Positions 30,665 through 38,841 are shown, counted from the stretch's first letter. The stretch is DNA of 64,000 nucleotides from Trichocoleus sp. FACHB-40 (GCF_014695915.1 NZ_JACJPF010000101.1:124001-188000); one strand, 5' to 3'. Numbers and translations are program-made. The notes: generated from the letters alone by a model not told the origin.

Positions 30665-31402
30665 TTATACAGAGAAACTACGTGCAATCTTCTTCAAACC
30701 TCGATTTACCTGGTTATTTACCCATTTCATAACAAACCGATAGTGAGGGTAATTATACCTCTGTGCTACAAACTGATGCAGATGAGCATGGATATTATCT
30801 ACTCCATGAATTTGTGTCTCGACAACCTCAAAACTATCTTCCCAAAAAAGGTAAGAGATAGTTTCTGAGGGAGATAGTTTTTTAGCAAATGAAGGGGGAA
30901 ATGATAGCTGAAAATCTCCGTTTATCATGTGGTACTTCATAGTAAATTTCACGCAATTATCGGTAATATCAACTAGCCATCTGTGATGTGACAGTCCAAC
31001 TATTCTGCTACTTTCTATTCCTCGACAAGATTCCACTAATCTTGACGGAACTTCTATATAGCCACGCTTCGACACTCTAATTAGTTCAGAGCAGACATAT
31101 AGTGGATCTCTGATGTCTTCCAGAGTATGCGAACAGATAGAAAAGTCAAAAAAATTGTCTTTAAAGGGCCAAGGCTCCTTATCACAAATATCTCTTTGAA
31201 CCCAAGTATCTTGATTAAAATATTCTTTTTCTCCCCCCTGAGCTTTGCCCATTCCATTTCTTGCGTAGAAACCTCTGGTTTCATAAGGTTCAGCATCAAT
31301 TACCCAGTTTGCCCGGTTAAATGGGCAAGCCCAACCGCCTACATCAAGAACAAGGTCATTAGGCTTTATGCGTGATAAAACTTCTTCTACATTTCCTAAC
31401 AT
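30665..31402 (-). CDS. SAM-dependent methyltransferase-like protein
   Basis: Start set at the ATG at 31402 (MLGNVEEVLSRIKPND), which follows the flippase stop without overlap; the frame can be extended to 31432. About 245 residues. Motif I is degenerate: LVLDVGGWACPFNRANWVIDAE has the glycine pair followed by an unusual W-A-C-P. The strand four region DFSICSHTLEDIRDP is typical of Methyltransf_11. It might therefore bind SAM in a modified pocket or use a related ligand. It lies 5 bp downstream of the flippase gene. Confidence 0.7.
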   Translation of the reverse strand: MLGNVEEVLSRIKPNDLVLDVGGWACPFNRANWVIDAEPYETRGFYARNGMGKAQGGEKEYFNQDTWVQRDICDKEPWPFKDNFFDFSICSHTLEDIRDPLYVCSELIRVSKRGYIEVPSRLVESCRGIESSRIVGLSHHRWLVDITDNCVKFTMKYHMINGDFQLSFPPSFAKKLSPSETISYLFWEDSFEVVETQIHGVDNIHAHLHQFVAQRYNYPHYRFVMKWVNNQVNRGLKKIARSFSV

Positions 31403-31407
31403 TTTAA

Positions 31408-32688
31408 TTACTCTTTTGCTACAACCGACCAACGCAATAAGTTAATATAAGTAATCGCACCACTACATATTAACCCTGGAATCACTGATACCATTGCCAG
31501 TAATAAAACTCCATAAGTGGTAGATAAATCTAGAAAGTAAGCCATAACAGCCTCAATCAAGATCATACACGGAATATTAAGCCAGTAATATTGTAACCAT
31601 CCTTTTGAAGTATTAATTAATAACATAATTGCTGAAAGACCATTTAGAACATTTATAACAACTATTAACAGCAATTCTTGTCTTAAGTGAGCATATTTTT
31701 GCCCTAATATAAACAATAGTTCTTTAGGGAAAAAGTTAGTGATTGCTATTAAACACGCCCCAAAAATACAAAAACTTACCAGAACCTGCCAGTAGCGATC
31801 GCGAAATTTAATAACTGACTGACAACGCGAGAAGCTTGGCAAAATAATACTTTGCATAACCGCATAAATTAAGGAAAATATAACCCCTAACCGTCCTAAA
31901 GCTCCTACTTCAGCAATACTTTTCGTATCCCCAAAAATGCTGATCAACCAGATAGTAAGCTGTCCGTGAATGCAGAAGAATAAGGCATTGGGTGCTTGAC
32001 TTTTGACAATTTGCAAAATCTCTAATTTGTCTGTTTCATAAACGGGTGCTTTTATATCAATGCTATGAATAACCCAACGGCTCAAAAACAATTGCTGCAA
32101 CCCCAAGGCAATTGATGCTGTCAAAATAGCTATGGCAGCATTCAAAAAAGTAAAGTAAGCAACAACTAAAATTGCTAGTCGAACAATAGCAGAAATAAAA
32201 TCTAACCTTTGGACATAATTAAGCTGTGAATGTAATCGCGGAACTACACCTAATATAACAGTACTCAACTGGAAATTTAGCCCTGCCAGGACAGTAATAG
32301 TAATTAAAATTGCATATAAAAGCGATGTTCCGTTATTGAATAATAGCCACAGCAGAAGAGGCGTAACTAAAGCGATCGCAATTGTTGCCAGCTTGCGTCT
32401 CAACTGCATTGCAGTGTTGATCAATTGACCAAAACGATACCGGTCCTGCCAAACCTTTCCTCCAATTGCCAACAGACCACTGCTAATACCCATGTCAGCT
32501 AATAAATTCATTGTCCCTTGCATAGTATTAGCAATAGTGAAATAGGCATACTCCTGTTTATCCAGTGTGCGAACCAGAAAAATTCCACTAGCCATACCTA
32601 TTGCTTGAATCACCAGTTGTATCGAGACAAACTTACTCAGAATCTGGAGCCGATTGATGAGGACGGGTGGTAAAAAAGGCAAAGGCAT
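31408..32688 (-). CDS. Wzx-like polysaccharide flippase (MOP superfamily)
   Basis: A 426-residue protein with about 12 hydrophobic segments, starting QILSKFVSIQLVIQAIGMASGIFLVRTLDKQEYAYF, the usual first helices and L-x-x-x-E-Y-A motif of polysaccharide exporters. Wzx flippases move undecaprenyl-linked repeat units across the cytoplasmic membrane. Together with the Wzy-like protein at 22052-23458 it indicates a Wzx/Wzy-type route. It is the first gene of the enzyme run, 117 bp after the exported-protein operon. Confidence 0.85.
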   Translation of the reverse strand: MPLPFLPPVLINRLQILSKFVSIQLVIQAIGMASGIFLVRTLDKQEYAYFTIANTMQGTMNLLADMGISSGLLAIGGKVWQDRYRFGQLINTAMQLRRKLATIAIALVTPLLLWLLFNNGTSLLYAILITITVLAGLNFQLSTVILGVVPRLHSQLNYVQRLDFISAIVRLAILVVAYFTFLNAAIAILTASIALGLQQLFLSRWVIHSIDIKAPVYETDKLEILQIVKSQAPNALFFCIHGQLTIWLISIFGDTKSIAEVGALGRLGVIFSLIYAVMQSIILPSFSRCQSVIKFRDRYWQVLVSFCIFGACLIAITNFFPKELLFILGQKYAHLRQELLLIVVINVLNGLSAIMLLINTSKGWLQYYWLNIPCMILIEAVMAYFLDLSTTYGVLLLAMVSVIPGLICSGAITYINLLRWSVVAKE

Positions 32689-32805
32689 CTAAAGGTTATT
32701 TAATATTTTTGCACCTATTTGTGCTTGGAAATTATCAGACTATCTAACAATAAGCTTGAGTTATAGGTTGGATTTAGCGAAAGCAAAACTTAACCTATAA
32801 CTATC

Positions 32806-33465
32806 CTAATTTTGTGTGAGACATTTGGCACTAGCCAAAACATTACTAGAAGATGGACAGGTTTGATGACCGCCAACTCTGACAATAAAATCATCAAAAT
32901 CTCTTTCTTGTTGAGCCTTTACTATGCCAGTATCGTCCCAACGGATGAGATTACCACCCTTAGCAAGACTGTCTATCCCACCATTAAACTCAGTTTGTTG
33001 CCTGGTGTTAGGATTTTCAGTATTTGTTGAGTAGATGATGCCTACAGGTTTGCCATTATAAAAAGATTCTAAGTAAAAGGCATATCTTGTATTTGCCTGA
33101 AACTTAAACTCAGCTAACGGTTGCGGAACTGCATCACCAGGAGTTCCTAAAAAATCATTTTGGTTGCTTACGCCTGTGTCGTCCTGAAAATCGGATGGAC
33201 GGGAGATATCCTGTGGTTTATTCGAGGGCTTGGCTTCACTAATTAGAGGGGTTTTCTCACCTGTATCTAAATTAATAACGCCAAACGTTGACTGAAATGC
33301 TCCGTTTGATTCAACAAATTCAAATTCAATAATAGTGTCTAGGTCAAATTGAATGCCCTCATTACCAAAAGTTTCTAGGGCTTGGAGTGGGGTGGTAATG
33401 ATGCTAAATAGTCCTAGCGCGATCGCGCTGATTAAAGCCGGTGAAATCATCTGATTAAGTTTCAT
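32806..33465 (-). CDS. Exported protein of unknown function
   Basis: I do not recognise the family. The first 30 residues are a Sec signal peptide (hydrophobic core ISPALISAIALGLFSIITT, likely cleavage near PLQA/LETF). The mature part is rich in beta-type segments (FDLDTIIEFEFVES, YAFYLESFYNGKPVGIIYSTN) and has two cysteines near the C-terminus that could form a disulphide. It resembles a single-domain periplasmic or secreted beta-sandwich. It is the last gene of a three-gene set with gaps of 16 and 11 bp, all exported, upstream of the glycan genes. Confidence 0.7.
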   Translation of the reverse strand: MKLNQMISPALISAIALGLFSIITTPLQALETFGNEGIQFDLDTIIEFEFVESNGAFQSTFGVINLDTGEKTPLISEAKPSNKPQDISRPSDFQDDTGVSNQNDFLGTPGDAVPQPLAEFKFQANTRYAFYLESFYNGKPVGIIYSTNTENPNTRQQTEFNGGIDSLAKGGNLIRWDDTGIVKAQQERDFDDFIVRVGGHQTCPSSSNVLASAKCLTQN

Positions 33466-33481
33466 ATTGTTTCCCCATTAA

Positions 33482-33934
33482 TTACCAAATTTCCAAAGCT
33501 CCACTAGCCCTCAATCTTTCGGCTTCCAAACTGTCCAAACTGCTGATAAATCTCTTGGTTTCTTCTAACAAGCTATTTAGTTGCTGACACTCCGGAGTGT
33601 TACAATCTACTGGAGAAATCGCTGCTCCTCTGGCAAATCTTCGCGGCAACTTAGCAACTGCCTCGGCAGAAGCAACACAAGCAGCATACGCATCATCTAA
33701 ATCTTTGGAAAGTCTTCTGGCAGTATTAATAATTTCAGGATCAAGCTTGCTACCTGAACCAAAGCGGGGCGCTGTATTATTCCAGATGTTAGTTCCCGTA
33801 TTATCTGATTGGTTGGGAGGATTGGCTTTAACAGGCAAAGACTGAAGAAGCAAAAAAGTAAAAGGCAAAAGATAGAGAAAGATATTTGAATTTTTGATTT
33901 TTGAATGTTGCTCTTTAGTTATCCAAAAGTTCAT
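33482..33934 (-). CDS. Small exported protein of unknown function
   Basis: A 150-residue protein with a signal peptide (NIFLYLLPFTFLLLQSLPVKA, likely cut before NPPNQ). The mature part is helical with two cysteines close together (PVDCNTPECQQ) and one earlier (YAACVAS). The residues before the signal core (HSKIKNSN) are encoded by two ATTTTTG heptamers (plus strand 33890-33903), so the N-terminus may have been lengthened by repeat DNA. It lies between the two other exported-protein genes and is probably co-transcribed with them. Confidence 0.65.
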   Translation of the reverse strand: MNFWITKEQHSKIKNSNIFLYLLPFTFLLLQSLPVKANPPNQSDNTGTNIWNNTAPRFGSGSKLDPEIINTARRLSKDLDDAYAACVASAEAVAKLPRRFARGAAISPVDCNTPECQQLNSLLEETKRFISSLDSLEAERLRASGALEIW

Positions 33935-33945
33935 AATATCACCAC

Positions 33946-35298
33946 CTAAAACTTGAAAGAAAACCCAGTACCCAATACAAACCGCGTTCCATCTCCTGCG
34001 CCAGTAATGTCACGCAGTGCAGGGGTAATTACTAGAGGAATATTTTTGAATGGAACAATTGAAACTCCCACTCCTAAATCTTGTCCCGTCCATTCCGCAA
34101 TCAAACTAACAGGACGAGCCACCCGCACTGCGACACTTCCAAAAACATTGATTCCACCTCTATCATCGTCAACAGCGCTTTCAGTGCGGAATTGTCCGTT
34201 TCCCACACCAGCTGTTACAGCGACTCGGCTAAAAGGCTGGTTGATATCGTCGCAGGTTCGGAAAATTTTAGTAACAACGCCATAGACTGAGTTCTCAAAG
34301 TCGTTGTCATCGCCAATATTTAAAAATCCATTCCAGCCAGCAGCAATAGATAAATCTTCTGCTAACCGACGATGCACTTTGGCGTTAAATCCGCCACTAC
34401 CAAAATCTCGATTGCTGCCAAAACTAGCGATCGCATACGATAACTCTACACCCACCGACTTCCGAGCATCGCCTAAGCCGACTCCAAAACCTAACCCTCC
34501 ATCACTTACATCGGCGAATCGCGTCCGGGATTGATAAGTGGCGCTGATAAAACCAGTGTTATTATCTGCACCAAAACCCGTAGGAGTAACGATGGTAAGC
34601 GACGGTGAACCTTGATAAACATCGCCAAACTCAGCAGTTTTTTCAACCTCTCCAAGCTGCGATTGCAATCTGCGAATTTCCTCTAGAGAGGGTACATTTA
34701 TGGTTGGGTTATCTGGCAATTGTGCCAGCTGATTTGTTGAATCGGGTGAAATTTCTTCGCTTTTACTAACTGACCATTCTGGCGCTACTTGCGGAGTTAT
34801 CTGCAACGCCGCAGCTCGTCGTAATGAGCCGCTGAGAGTCCCTTGATCCGCTTCCTCATATCTGTCACCAGTACCGAACCCCTCTGTATTTTGCTTCCTA
34901 AGCTCAGCCTCGGAACGAGGACTGGGAGGTGCGTCCTCCCCAGCGTCGAGAGAAATAATTTTTTTAGAGCGTAAAGCCTCCGCTTCCCTGTCAATTAAAG
35001 GAGATTCAGCTAAAGACTTTGTACCAGAGATGTTAGAGTCGTCAAGCTCTTCTGAAACCATAACAGTTTTTAGAAAGTCTTGACTTTTGACTCCTGACTC
35101 TAGCTGTTGTGCTACTATTTCTGGCGCTGCAATCGAGTCAGACGGGTTTATTTCAACAGTCTTAACTGGAACAACAAAATTGTCGGTTTCTGGTTCCTTG
35201 ATCGGCAGGTTGGAACTAGGATTGGCATTAGCTTCCTGGGTGAGTTCCCTAGCAGTCAAAGCCGCTAAGGTACAAATAGCAACAGTCGAGACGCGCAT
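33946..35298 (-). CDS. Exported protein with C-terminal outer-membrane beta-barrel-like domain
   Basis: Begins MRVSTVAICTLAALTA, a short signal-like segment ending near ANA. Residues about 25-240 are low complexity, acidic and Ser/Pro-rich, probably a disordered linker. Residues about 245-450 alternate hydrophobic and polar residues in Gly-rich strands (FGVGLGDARKSVGVELSYAIASFG) and the chain ends ...FVLGTGFSFKF. A terminal Phe is the outer-membrane barrel insertion signal, so I infer an 8-10-stranded barrel. Two cysteines are not conserved-looking. First gene of the exported trio; it might anchor or export the glycan made nearby, but this is conjecture. Confidence 0.7.
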   Translation of the reverse strand: MRVSTVAICTLAALTARELTQEANANPSSNLPIKEPETDNFVVPVKTVEINPSDSIAAPEIVAQQLESGVKSQDFLKTVMVSEELDDSNISGTKSLAESPLIDREAEALRSKKIISLDAGEDAPPSPRSEAELRKQNTEGFGTGDRYEEADQGTLSGSLRRAAALQITPQVAPEWSVSKSEEISPDSTNQLAQLPDNPTINVPSLEEIRRLQSQLGEVEKTAEFGDVYQGSPSLTIVTPTGFGADNNTGFISATYQSRTRFADVSDGGLGFGVGLGDARKSVGVELSYAIASFGSNRDFGSGGFNAKVHRRLAEDLSIAAGWNGFLNIGDDNDFENSVYGVVTKIFRTCDDINQPFSRVAVTAGVGNGQFRTESAVDDDRGGINVFGSVAVRVARPVSLIAEWTGQDLGVGVSIVPFKNIPLVITPALRDITGAGDGTRFVLGTGFSFKF

Positions 35299-35399
35299 GA
35301 ATGTAGCTGTGATGTGCTAGCTACTCATACTGATTTGAGTACGTCTATCAGGAAAAATTCTGTTTTGTCTGATAAATTTGCCAATTCTGCAAACTTTCA

Positions 35400-35438
35400 A
35401 TACAAAATCTCGTTCTCAGACATATATCTGAGAACGAG
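35400..35438 (-). terminator. Probable trpA terminator hairpin
   Basis: CTCGTTCTCAGA at 35409-35420 and TCTGAGAACGAG at 35427-35438 form a perfect 12-bp stem with a 6-base loop. On the minus strand it lies 38 bp after the trpA stop and is followed by ATTTTGTATT, a partial T-tract. The sequence between here and the start of the barrel-protein gene (35298) must hold that operon's promoter. Confidence 0.6.
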
Positions 35439-35475
35439 CAAATCCTTATGGCTGATAGCTTTAAAGGTGCTACGC

Positions 35476-36270
35476 TTACAAAATCGCAGTTTTCAAACTT
35501 TGGCAAAACTGAGCGATCGCATCCAATCCTTCTGCTGGAGTTCCTTCTGCTAACCGTTTCACAAAGGCACTACCCACAATTACTGCATCTGCTCCCCAAT
35601 CTTTCACCTGACGGGCGTGTTTTGGTTCGGAGATGCCAAATCCGACACCAATGGGTTTATCAGTTGCAGCCCGTAGATGCTTGAGTAAATCTTGCGCCCG
35701 TAAGTCCATTTCTGAGCGTATTCCTGTCACTCCAGTTACGCTGACTAAGTAAATAAATCCCTGAGACTGATGCGCGATCGCTTTTATTCTCTCCTCAGAA
35801 CTGGTGGGAGCTACCAACAAAATTACTTCAACTCCCAGACTAGCAGCCGTTTTAAGCAGCACCTCCGATTCCTCCAAAGGCAAATCGGGAACCACCAAAC
35901 CCTTTACCCCAGCACGACTCACCTGCTTTAAGTAAGTTTCAATTCCCCGGTTGAGAATTGGGTTGTAGTAGTTAAAAAGAACAATAGGCGATCGCAGCTG
36001 GTGGCTAACACCCGACACCATCTCCAACACCTGATCCAAACGAGTTCCCCGTTGCAAAGCTCTCGTAGCAGCTGCCTGAATCGTCGGCCCATCTGCCAAC
36101 GGATCTGAGTAGGGAACACCCAGCTCAATCATATCCGCACCAGCGGCATCAAGGACTCGTAAAGCCGATTCCGTTGTCTCCAGATCCGGATCGCCAGCCG
36201 TGATAAACGGAATCAAAGCGCACTGGTGGCGATCGCGCAGAGACTCAAAACACTCTCGAATTGAAGTCAT
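35476..36270 (-). CDS. trpA: Tryptophan synthase alpha chain
   Basis: Cleaves indole-3-glycerol phosphate to indole and glyceraldehyde 3-phosphate and channels indole to the TrpB subunit. The 264-residue TIM barrel has the catalytic Glu and Asp in [16 protein letters not shown] (about residues 47-62), the flexible loop with [10 protein letters not shown], and the phosphate-binding GVGFGISEP and VGSAFV. It is separated from trpB, as usual in cyanobacteria, and follows ndhL and the DUF3007 gene on the minus strand. The trpA-DUF3007-ndhL order is one I associate with cyanobacteria generally. Confidence 0.97.
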   Translation of the reverse strand: MTSIRECFESLRDRHQCALIPFITAGDPDLETTESALRVLDAAGADMIELGVPYSDPLADGPTIQAAATRALQRGTRLDQVLEMVSGVSHQLRSPIVLFNYYNPILNRGIETYLKQVSRAGVKGLVVPDLPLEESEVLLKTAASLGVEVILLVAPTSSEERIKAIAHQSQGFIYLVSVTGVTGIRSEMDLRAQDLLKHLRAATDKPIGVGFGISEPKHARQVKDWGADAVIVGSAFVKRLAEGTPAEGLDAIAQFCQSLKTAIL

Positions 36271-36284
36271 TTTTCAGTAGCCAA

Positions 36285-36418
36285 TAGTCATTAATCATTA
36301 GTCATTAGACTTCTTGCAAAAGTCCTTTTCACCCTCCCCGCTTTCCAAGGAGGGGAAAATTTCTTCCTCCCTCCCCGCTTGTCAAGGAGGGGTTCTAAAT
36401 ATTCTTGCAAGAGGTCTA
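36285..36418. repeat. Heptamer run plus small inverted-repeat element between trpA and the DUF3007 gene
   Basis: Three heptamers TAGTCAT/TAATCAT/TAGTCAT (36285-36305) abut a 113-bp element. The element's ends TAGACTTCTTGCAA (36306 on) and the inverse of TTGCAAGAGGTCTA (ending 36418) match with a single mismatch over 14 bases. Inside are two copies of a CTCCCCGCTT-xxCAAGGAGGGG hairpin. This looks like a non-autonomous mobile repeat. Its right end supplies the TAG stop codon of the DUF3007 gene. Confidence 0.6.
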
Positions 36419-36730
36419 TTGCCTTTTCAGTTTCTTCTCTTGTTCAATTTCAGCTTGCAGTTTAGCCAATTCTTCCGGAGTCAACTCTTCCAGCCGCTTT
36501 TGTAACACTGCGTCCTCATAGTCCTTCAGCTGCTGGTTATAAGTCATGTTTTTCGTCCCGACTCGGAACAGGTAAGTCAGCAGCCAGCCGACTAACCCTC
36601 CCACCAGCAGCAGCTGACTCCAGATACCCGCCTCCAGGCTATCTAGCCCCGCCAACTGCAAAACCAAATACGCTAACCCACCAGCAACAAAGATGCCAAT
36701 GCCAATCCCAATGATGTCAATTCGTCGCAT
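36416..36730 (-). CDS. DUF3007 family membrane protein
   Basis: A 104-residue protein with two transmembrane segments (about residues 5-27, IIGIGIGIFVAGGLAYLVL, and 35-58, WSQLLLVGGLVGWLLTYLF). A charged helix follows, with YNQQLKDYEDAVLQKRLEELTPEELAKLQ. This matches my memory of the cyanobacterial/chloroplast DUF3007 family, often found between ndhL and trpA. The function is unknown; a link to NDH-1 or thylakoid membranes is suggested only by the neighbour ndhL. The stop codon TAG is the edge of the neighbouring repeat element. Confidence 0.8.
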   Translation of the reverse strand: MRRIDIIGIGIGIFVAGGLAYLVLQLAGLDSLEAGIWSQLLLVGGLVGWLLTYLFRVGTKNMTYNQQLKDYEDAVLQKRLEELTPEELAKLQAEIEQEKKLKRQ

Positions 36731-36793
36731 TTTAAAGATATTTGCTTTCAGCTTTACAGCCTTCGCTGAGTATCAAAAGCTCTTATGTTAGCT

Positions 36794-37000
36794 CTACACC
36801 AGGCGACGCTTCGGCCGAAAATTCAAAAATGGGCTGAGCAGCAACAAACCAGGGAAGAAAAAGAAAACCATAAAATACATGAACCCGCGCTCAAACGAGC
36901 TGGCAACATACCACCGCTTTTGCAGGTAGGCATACAGGGCGAAGGGAACAACTATCAGGTAGGTTCCACTCAGAACTAGATACAATATCGCAACCAACAT
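36794..37000 (-). CDS. ndhL: NAD(P)H-quinone oxidoreductase subunit L
   Basis: NdhL is a small subunit specific to cyanobacterial and chloroplast NDH-1, needed for cyclic electron flow and CO2 uptake. The 68-residue protein has two transmembrane helices ([25 protein letters not shown] and [20 protein letters not shown]) and the family ending NFRPKRR. It is the first gene of the minus-strand ndhL-DUF3007-trpA run, with a 63-bp gap to the next. It lies well away from ndhAIGE at 55099-58028. Confidence 0.92.
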   Translation of the reverse strand: MLVAILYLVLSGTYLIVVPFALYAYLQKRWYVASSFERGFMYFMVFFFFPGLLLLSPFLNFRPKRRLV

Positions 37001-37216
37001 ATTTTTTCTTGCAGTAGAAGAACCAGACAGTAGCAGTACCAGCGTCCGTGTGGGGACACCACAAACAGCCGCTTATATGCCCGACTAACTCTAAATATTT
37101 TACCCTTTGTTGGAAGCCGCTTAACCACCTTGCCAAAAAGATAGTTGCATTTATTAGCCAGTTAGAGTGTAAGATATAAAATCGTACTAAATAAGAGATT
37201 ACATCTCTCCCAACAC

Positions 37217-37567
37217 GGGGGCATGGCGGAATGGCAGACGCTACGGACTTAGAAAACTGAGCCTTGATGAAGAAATTTGTCAAGTGACCGCTCTCAAATT
37301 CAGGGAAACCTAAATCTGGCAACAGATATGGCAATCCTGAGCCAAGCCAAATAATTTTAGATTTTAGATTGGGATAAATCCAAAACCAATCCAAAATCGA
37401 AAATAATTTCGGAAGGTGCAGAGACTCGACGGGAGCTACCCTAACGTCAAGCCGAGGGTAAAGAGAGAGTCCAATTCTCAAAGCCTATTGGCAGTAGCGA
37501 AAGCTGCGAGAGAATGAAAATCCGTTGACCCGAAAAGGTCGTGAGGGTTCAAGTCCCTCTGCCCCCA
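37217..37567 (+). tRNA. trnL: tRNA-Leu(UAA), split by a group I intron
   Basis: Exon 1 is 37217-37250 and exon 2 is 37517-37567, giving an 85-nt tRNA. The acceptor GGGGGCA pairs with TGCCCCC, the discriminator is A37567 and CCA is not encoded. The anticodon stem ACGGA/TCCGT encloses the loop CTTAAAA, so the anticodon is UAA and the intron sits after U34, the ancient cyanobacterial/chloroplast site. A long variable arm typical of leucine tRNA is present, and the T arm is GAGGGTTCAAGTCCCTC. Confidence 0.97.
37251..37516 (+). ncRNA. Self-splicing group I intron in tRNA-Leu(UAA)
   Basis: The 266-nt intron shows the conserved core of the cyanobacterial tRNA-Leu intron: GCCTTGATGAAG early, TCAGGGAAACCTAAATCT, CAATCCTGAGCCAAGCC (P4/P6 side), GGAAGGTGCAGAGACTCGACGGGAGC (P7 region with the G-binding site) and a terminal G. 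Between the last two blocks the P6b arm (37350-37404) is made of heptamers, TTAGATT/TTAGATT/GGGATAA on one side and AATCCAA/AACCAAT/CCAAAAT/CGAAAAT on the other, which can pair. No reading frame for a homing enzyme is present. Confidence 0.95.
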
Positions 37568-37590
37568 TTTCCAAATTTTTAAACTGCAAC

Positions 37591-38136
37591 TTAAGCGTTT
37601 AGCAGATATTCTGGTAGGCGCTTGATGACACGCTTGAAGGGCGCAGTGTCATTAAGACCTCGCGCCAGCACGAGAGATCCCTGGATCTGCAAAATAGCAT
37701 CTTCGGCTTTTTGCCGTGCTGCGTCCGAATTAAATCCCGCCTCAATCAAAACCTGCGCCAAGGTATCGATCCAAAGGTTAAGGGCGCATCCGATCTGGGT
37801 CTGAAAAAGGTTATGGGATTCCCCAATTGCCAGTACCGCTAAAAGACAGCTTTGTTGACCGCAATTGTAAAACTCATCCACCTTTATACTCATCAGGCGA
37901 ATTCGCTCTCTCGGTTCGCCACTGTCGCGCAGGGGTGCGAGGATACTTTGTTCTAAACAGTGGTTAAGCGAATTGAGAACAGCAGCCGCCATTTCTTCTT
38001 TTCCTTTGGGGAAATGGTGATAAAGGCTGGCTTTGCCTAAACCCGTAGCTTTTGAAAGTCGCGTTAGCGTCGCTCCCTCATAGCCGTACTGCTGAAAAAC
38101 TTTTACTATTCGGGCGATCGCTTCCTCTTTTTCCAT
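37591..38136 (-). CDS. TetR family transcriptional repressor
   Basis: A 181-residue regulator. The N-terminal helix-turn-helix is YGYEGATLTRLSKATGLGKASLYHHFPKGKE (about residues 17-47), with the TetR-typical G-K-A-S-L-Y-H-H-F. The C-terminal ligand domain is of the LmrA/YxaF sort (HCLEQSILAPLRDSG...). It is divergent from the glutathione S-transferase gene, with 97 bp between them that hold two copies of a perfect palindrome, almost certainly its own operator. The inducer is unknown but is likely a reactive or xenobiotic compound. Confidence 0.9.
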   Translation of the reverse strand: MEKEEAIARIVKVFQQYGYEGATLTRLSKATGLGKASLYHHFPKGKEEMAAAVLNSLNHCLEQSILAPLRDSGEPRERIRLMSIKVDEFYNCGQQSCLLAVLAIGESHNLFQTQIGCALNLWIDTLAQVLIEAGFNSDAARQKAEDAILQIQGSLVLARGLNDTAPFKRVIKRLPEYLLNA

Positions 38137-38167
38137 CTACAACACTCTGATTGTCTTCTTGACATTA

Positions 38168-38210
38168 TACCGAACGCTCGGTACATTTTTTATAACCGAG
38201 CGTTCGGTAC
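38168..38210. promoter_or_regulatory. Doubled palindromic operator for the TetR regulator
   Basis: ACCGAACGCTCGGT (38169-38182) and ACCGAGCGTTCGGT (38195-38208) are near-palindromes that are exact reverse complements of each other, spaced by 12 bp. They sit in the centre of the divergent TetR/GST intergenic space, where a TetR dimer pair would block both promoters. The 26-bp centre-to-centre distance places the two sites on roughly the same DNA face. Confidence 0.85.
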
Positions 38211-38233
38211 AAAGACACATCTAGGAGCAGTTA

Positions 38234-38830
38234 ATGATCCAGTTGTACAATCACGAACTATCCGGGAATTGTCATAAAGCACGGCTGATGCTGTCGCTGC
38301 TTGGTTTGGAGCATGAGCTTGTACCTGTCGATCTGATGAGCGGAGAGCAAAAATCTCCACAGTTTCTCAAGCTCAACCCACTGGGACAAGTCCCAGTCCT
38401 AAGTGATGGCGATGTGGTGATTCGGGATGCTCAGGCAATTCTGGTTTATCTAGCGCGGCGCTACGGGGGTGAAGATTGGCTACCAGAGTCTGCTGAATTG
38501 ATGAGTAAAGTCGTGCAGTGGTTGTCTATGGCGGCGAACGAGATTCAACAAGGTCTAGCTACAGCCAGATTACATTTCCTGTTCAACGTGGAGACAGACC
38601 TGGGTCTAGCTCAGAAAAAAGCACATCAGGTTCTCCAGATTTTAGACGAACACTTAGCACAGCGTCCTTGGCTGGAATGCGATCGCCCAACTATTGCAGA
38701 TGTCGCCTGCTACCCTTATGTCGGCTTAGCAGGGGATGGCAAAGTTTCTCTCGAAGCTTATCCCCATGCGCTAACTTGGATTAACCGGATTAAGCAACTA
38801 CCAGGTTACGTTGGAATGCCCGGTTTGTAA
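38234..38830 (+). CDS. Glutathione S-transferase
   Basis: A 198-residue cytosolic GST: thioredoxin-fold N-domain (IQLYNHELSGNCHKARLMLSLLGLEHELVPVDL) with the cis-proline turn QVPVL and the glutathione contact RDAQAIL, then an all-helical C-domain with RPWLECDRPTIADVACYPYV (N-capping box). Ser and Cys at positions 10-12 (S-G-N-C) are the likely catalytic region, as in nu/beta-like bacterial GSTs. A GGAG Shine-Dalgarno lies at 38223-38226. It is under the doubled TetR operator and followed after 11 bp by the flavin-binding protein gene, so it likely serves detoxification. Confidence 0.93.
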   Translation: MIQLYNHELSGNCHKARLMLSLLGLEHELVPVDLMSGEQKSPQFLKLNPLGQVPVLSDGDVVIRDAQAILVYLARRYGGEDWLPESAELMSKVVQWLSMAANEIQQGLATARLHFLFNVETDLGLAQKKAHQVLQILDEHLAQRPWLECDRPTIADVACYPYVGLAGDGKVSLEAYPHALTWINRIKQLPGYVGMPGL

Positions 38831-38841
38831 GAGAGCAAGCA

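Noticed and set aside
36891-37481. Minus-strand open frame of 196 codons over ndhL's 5' half and the tRNA-Leu gene
   Set aside because: It covers the intron-split tRNA and part of ndhL in another frame, with no protein-like composition.
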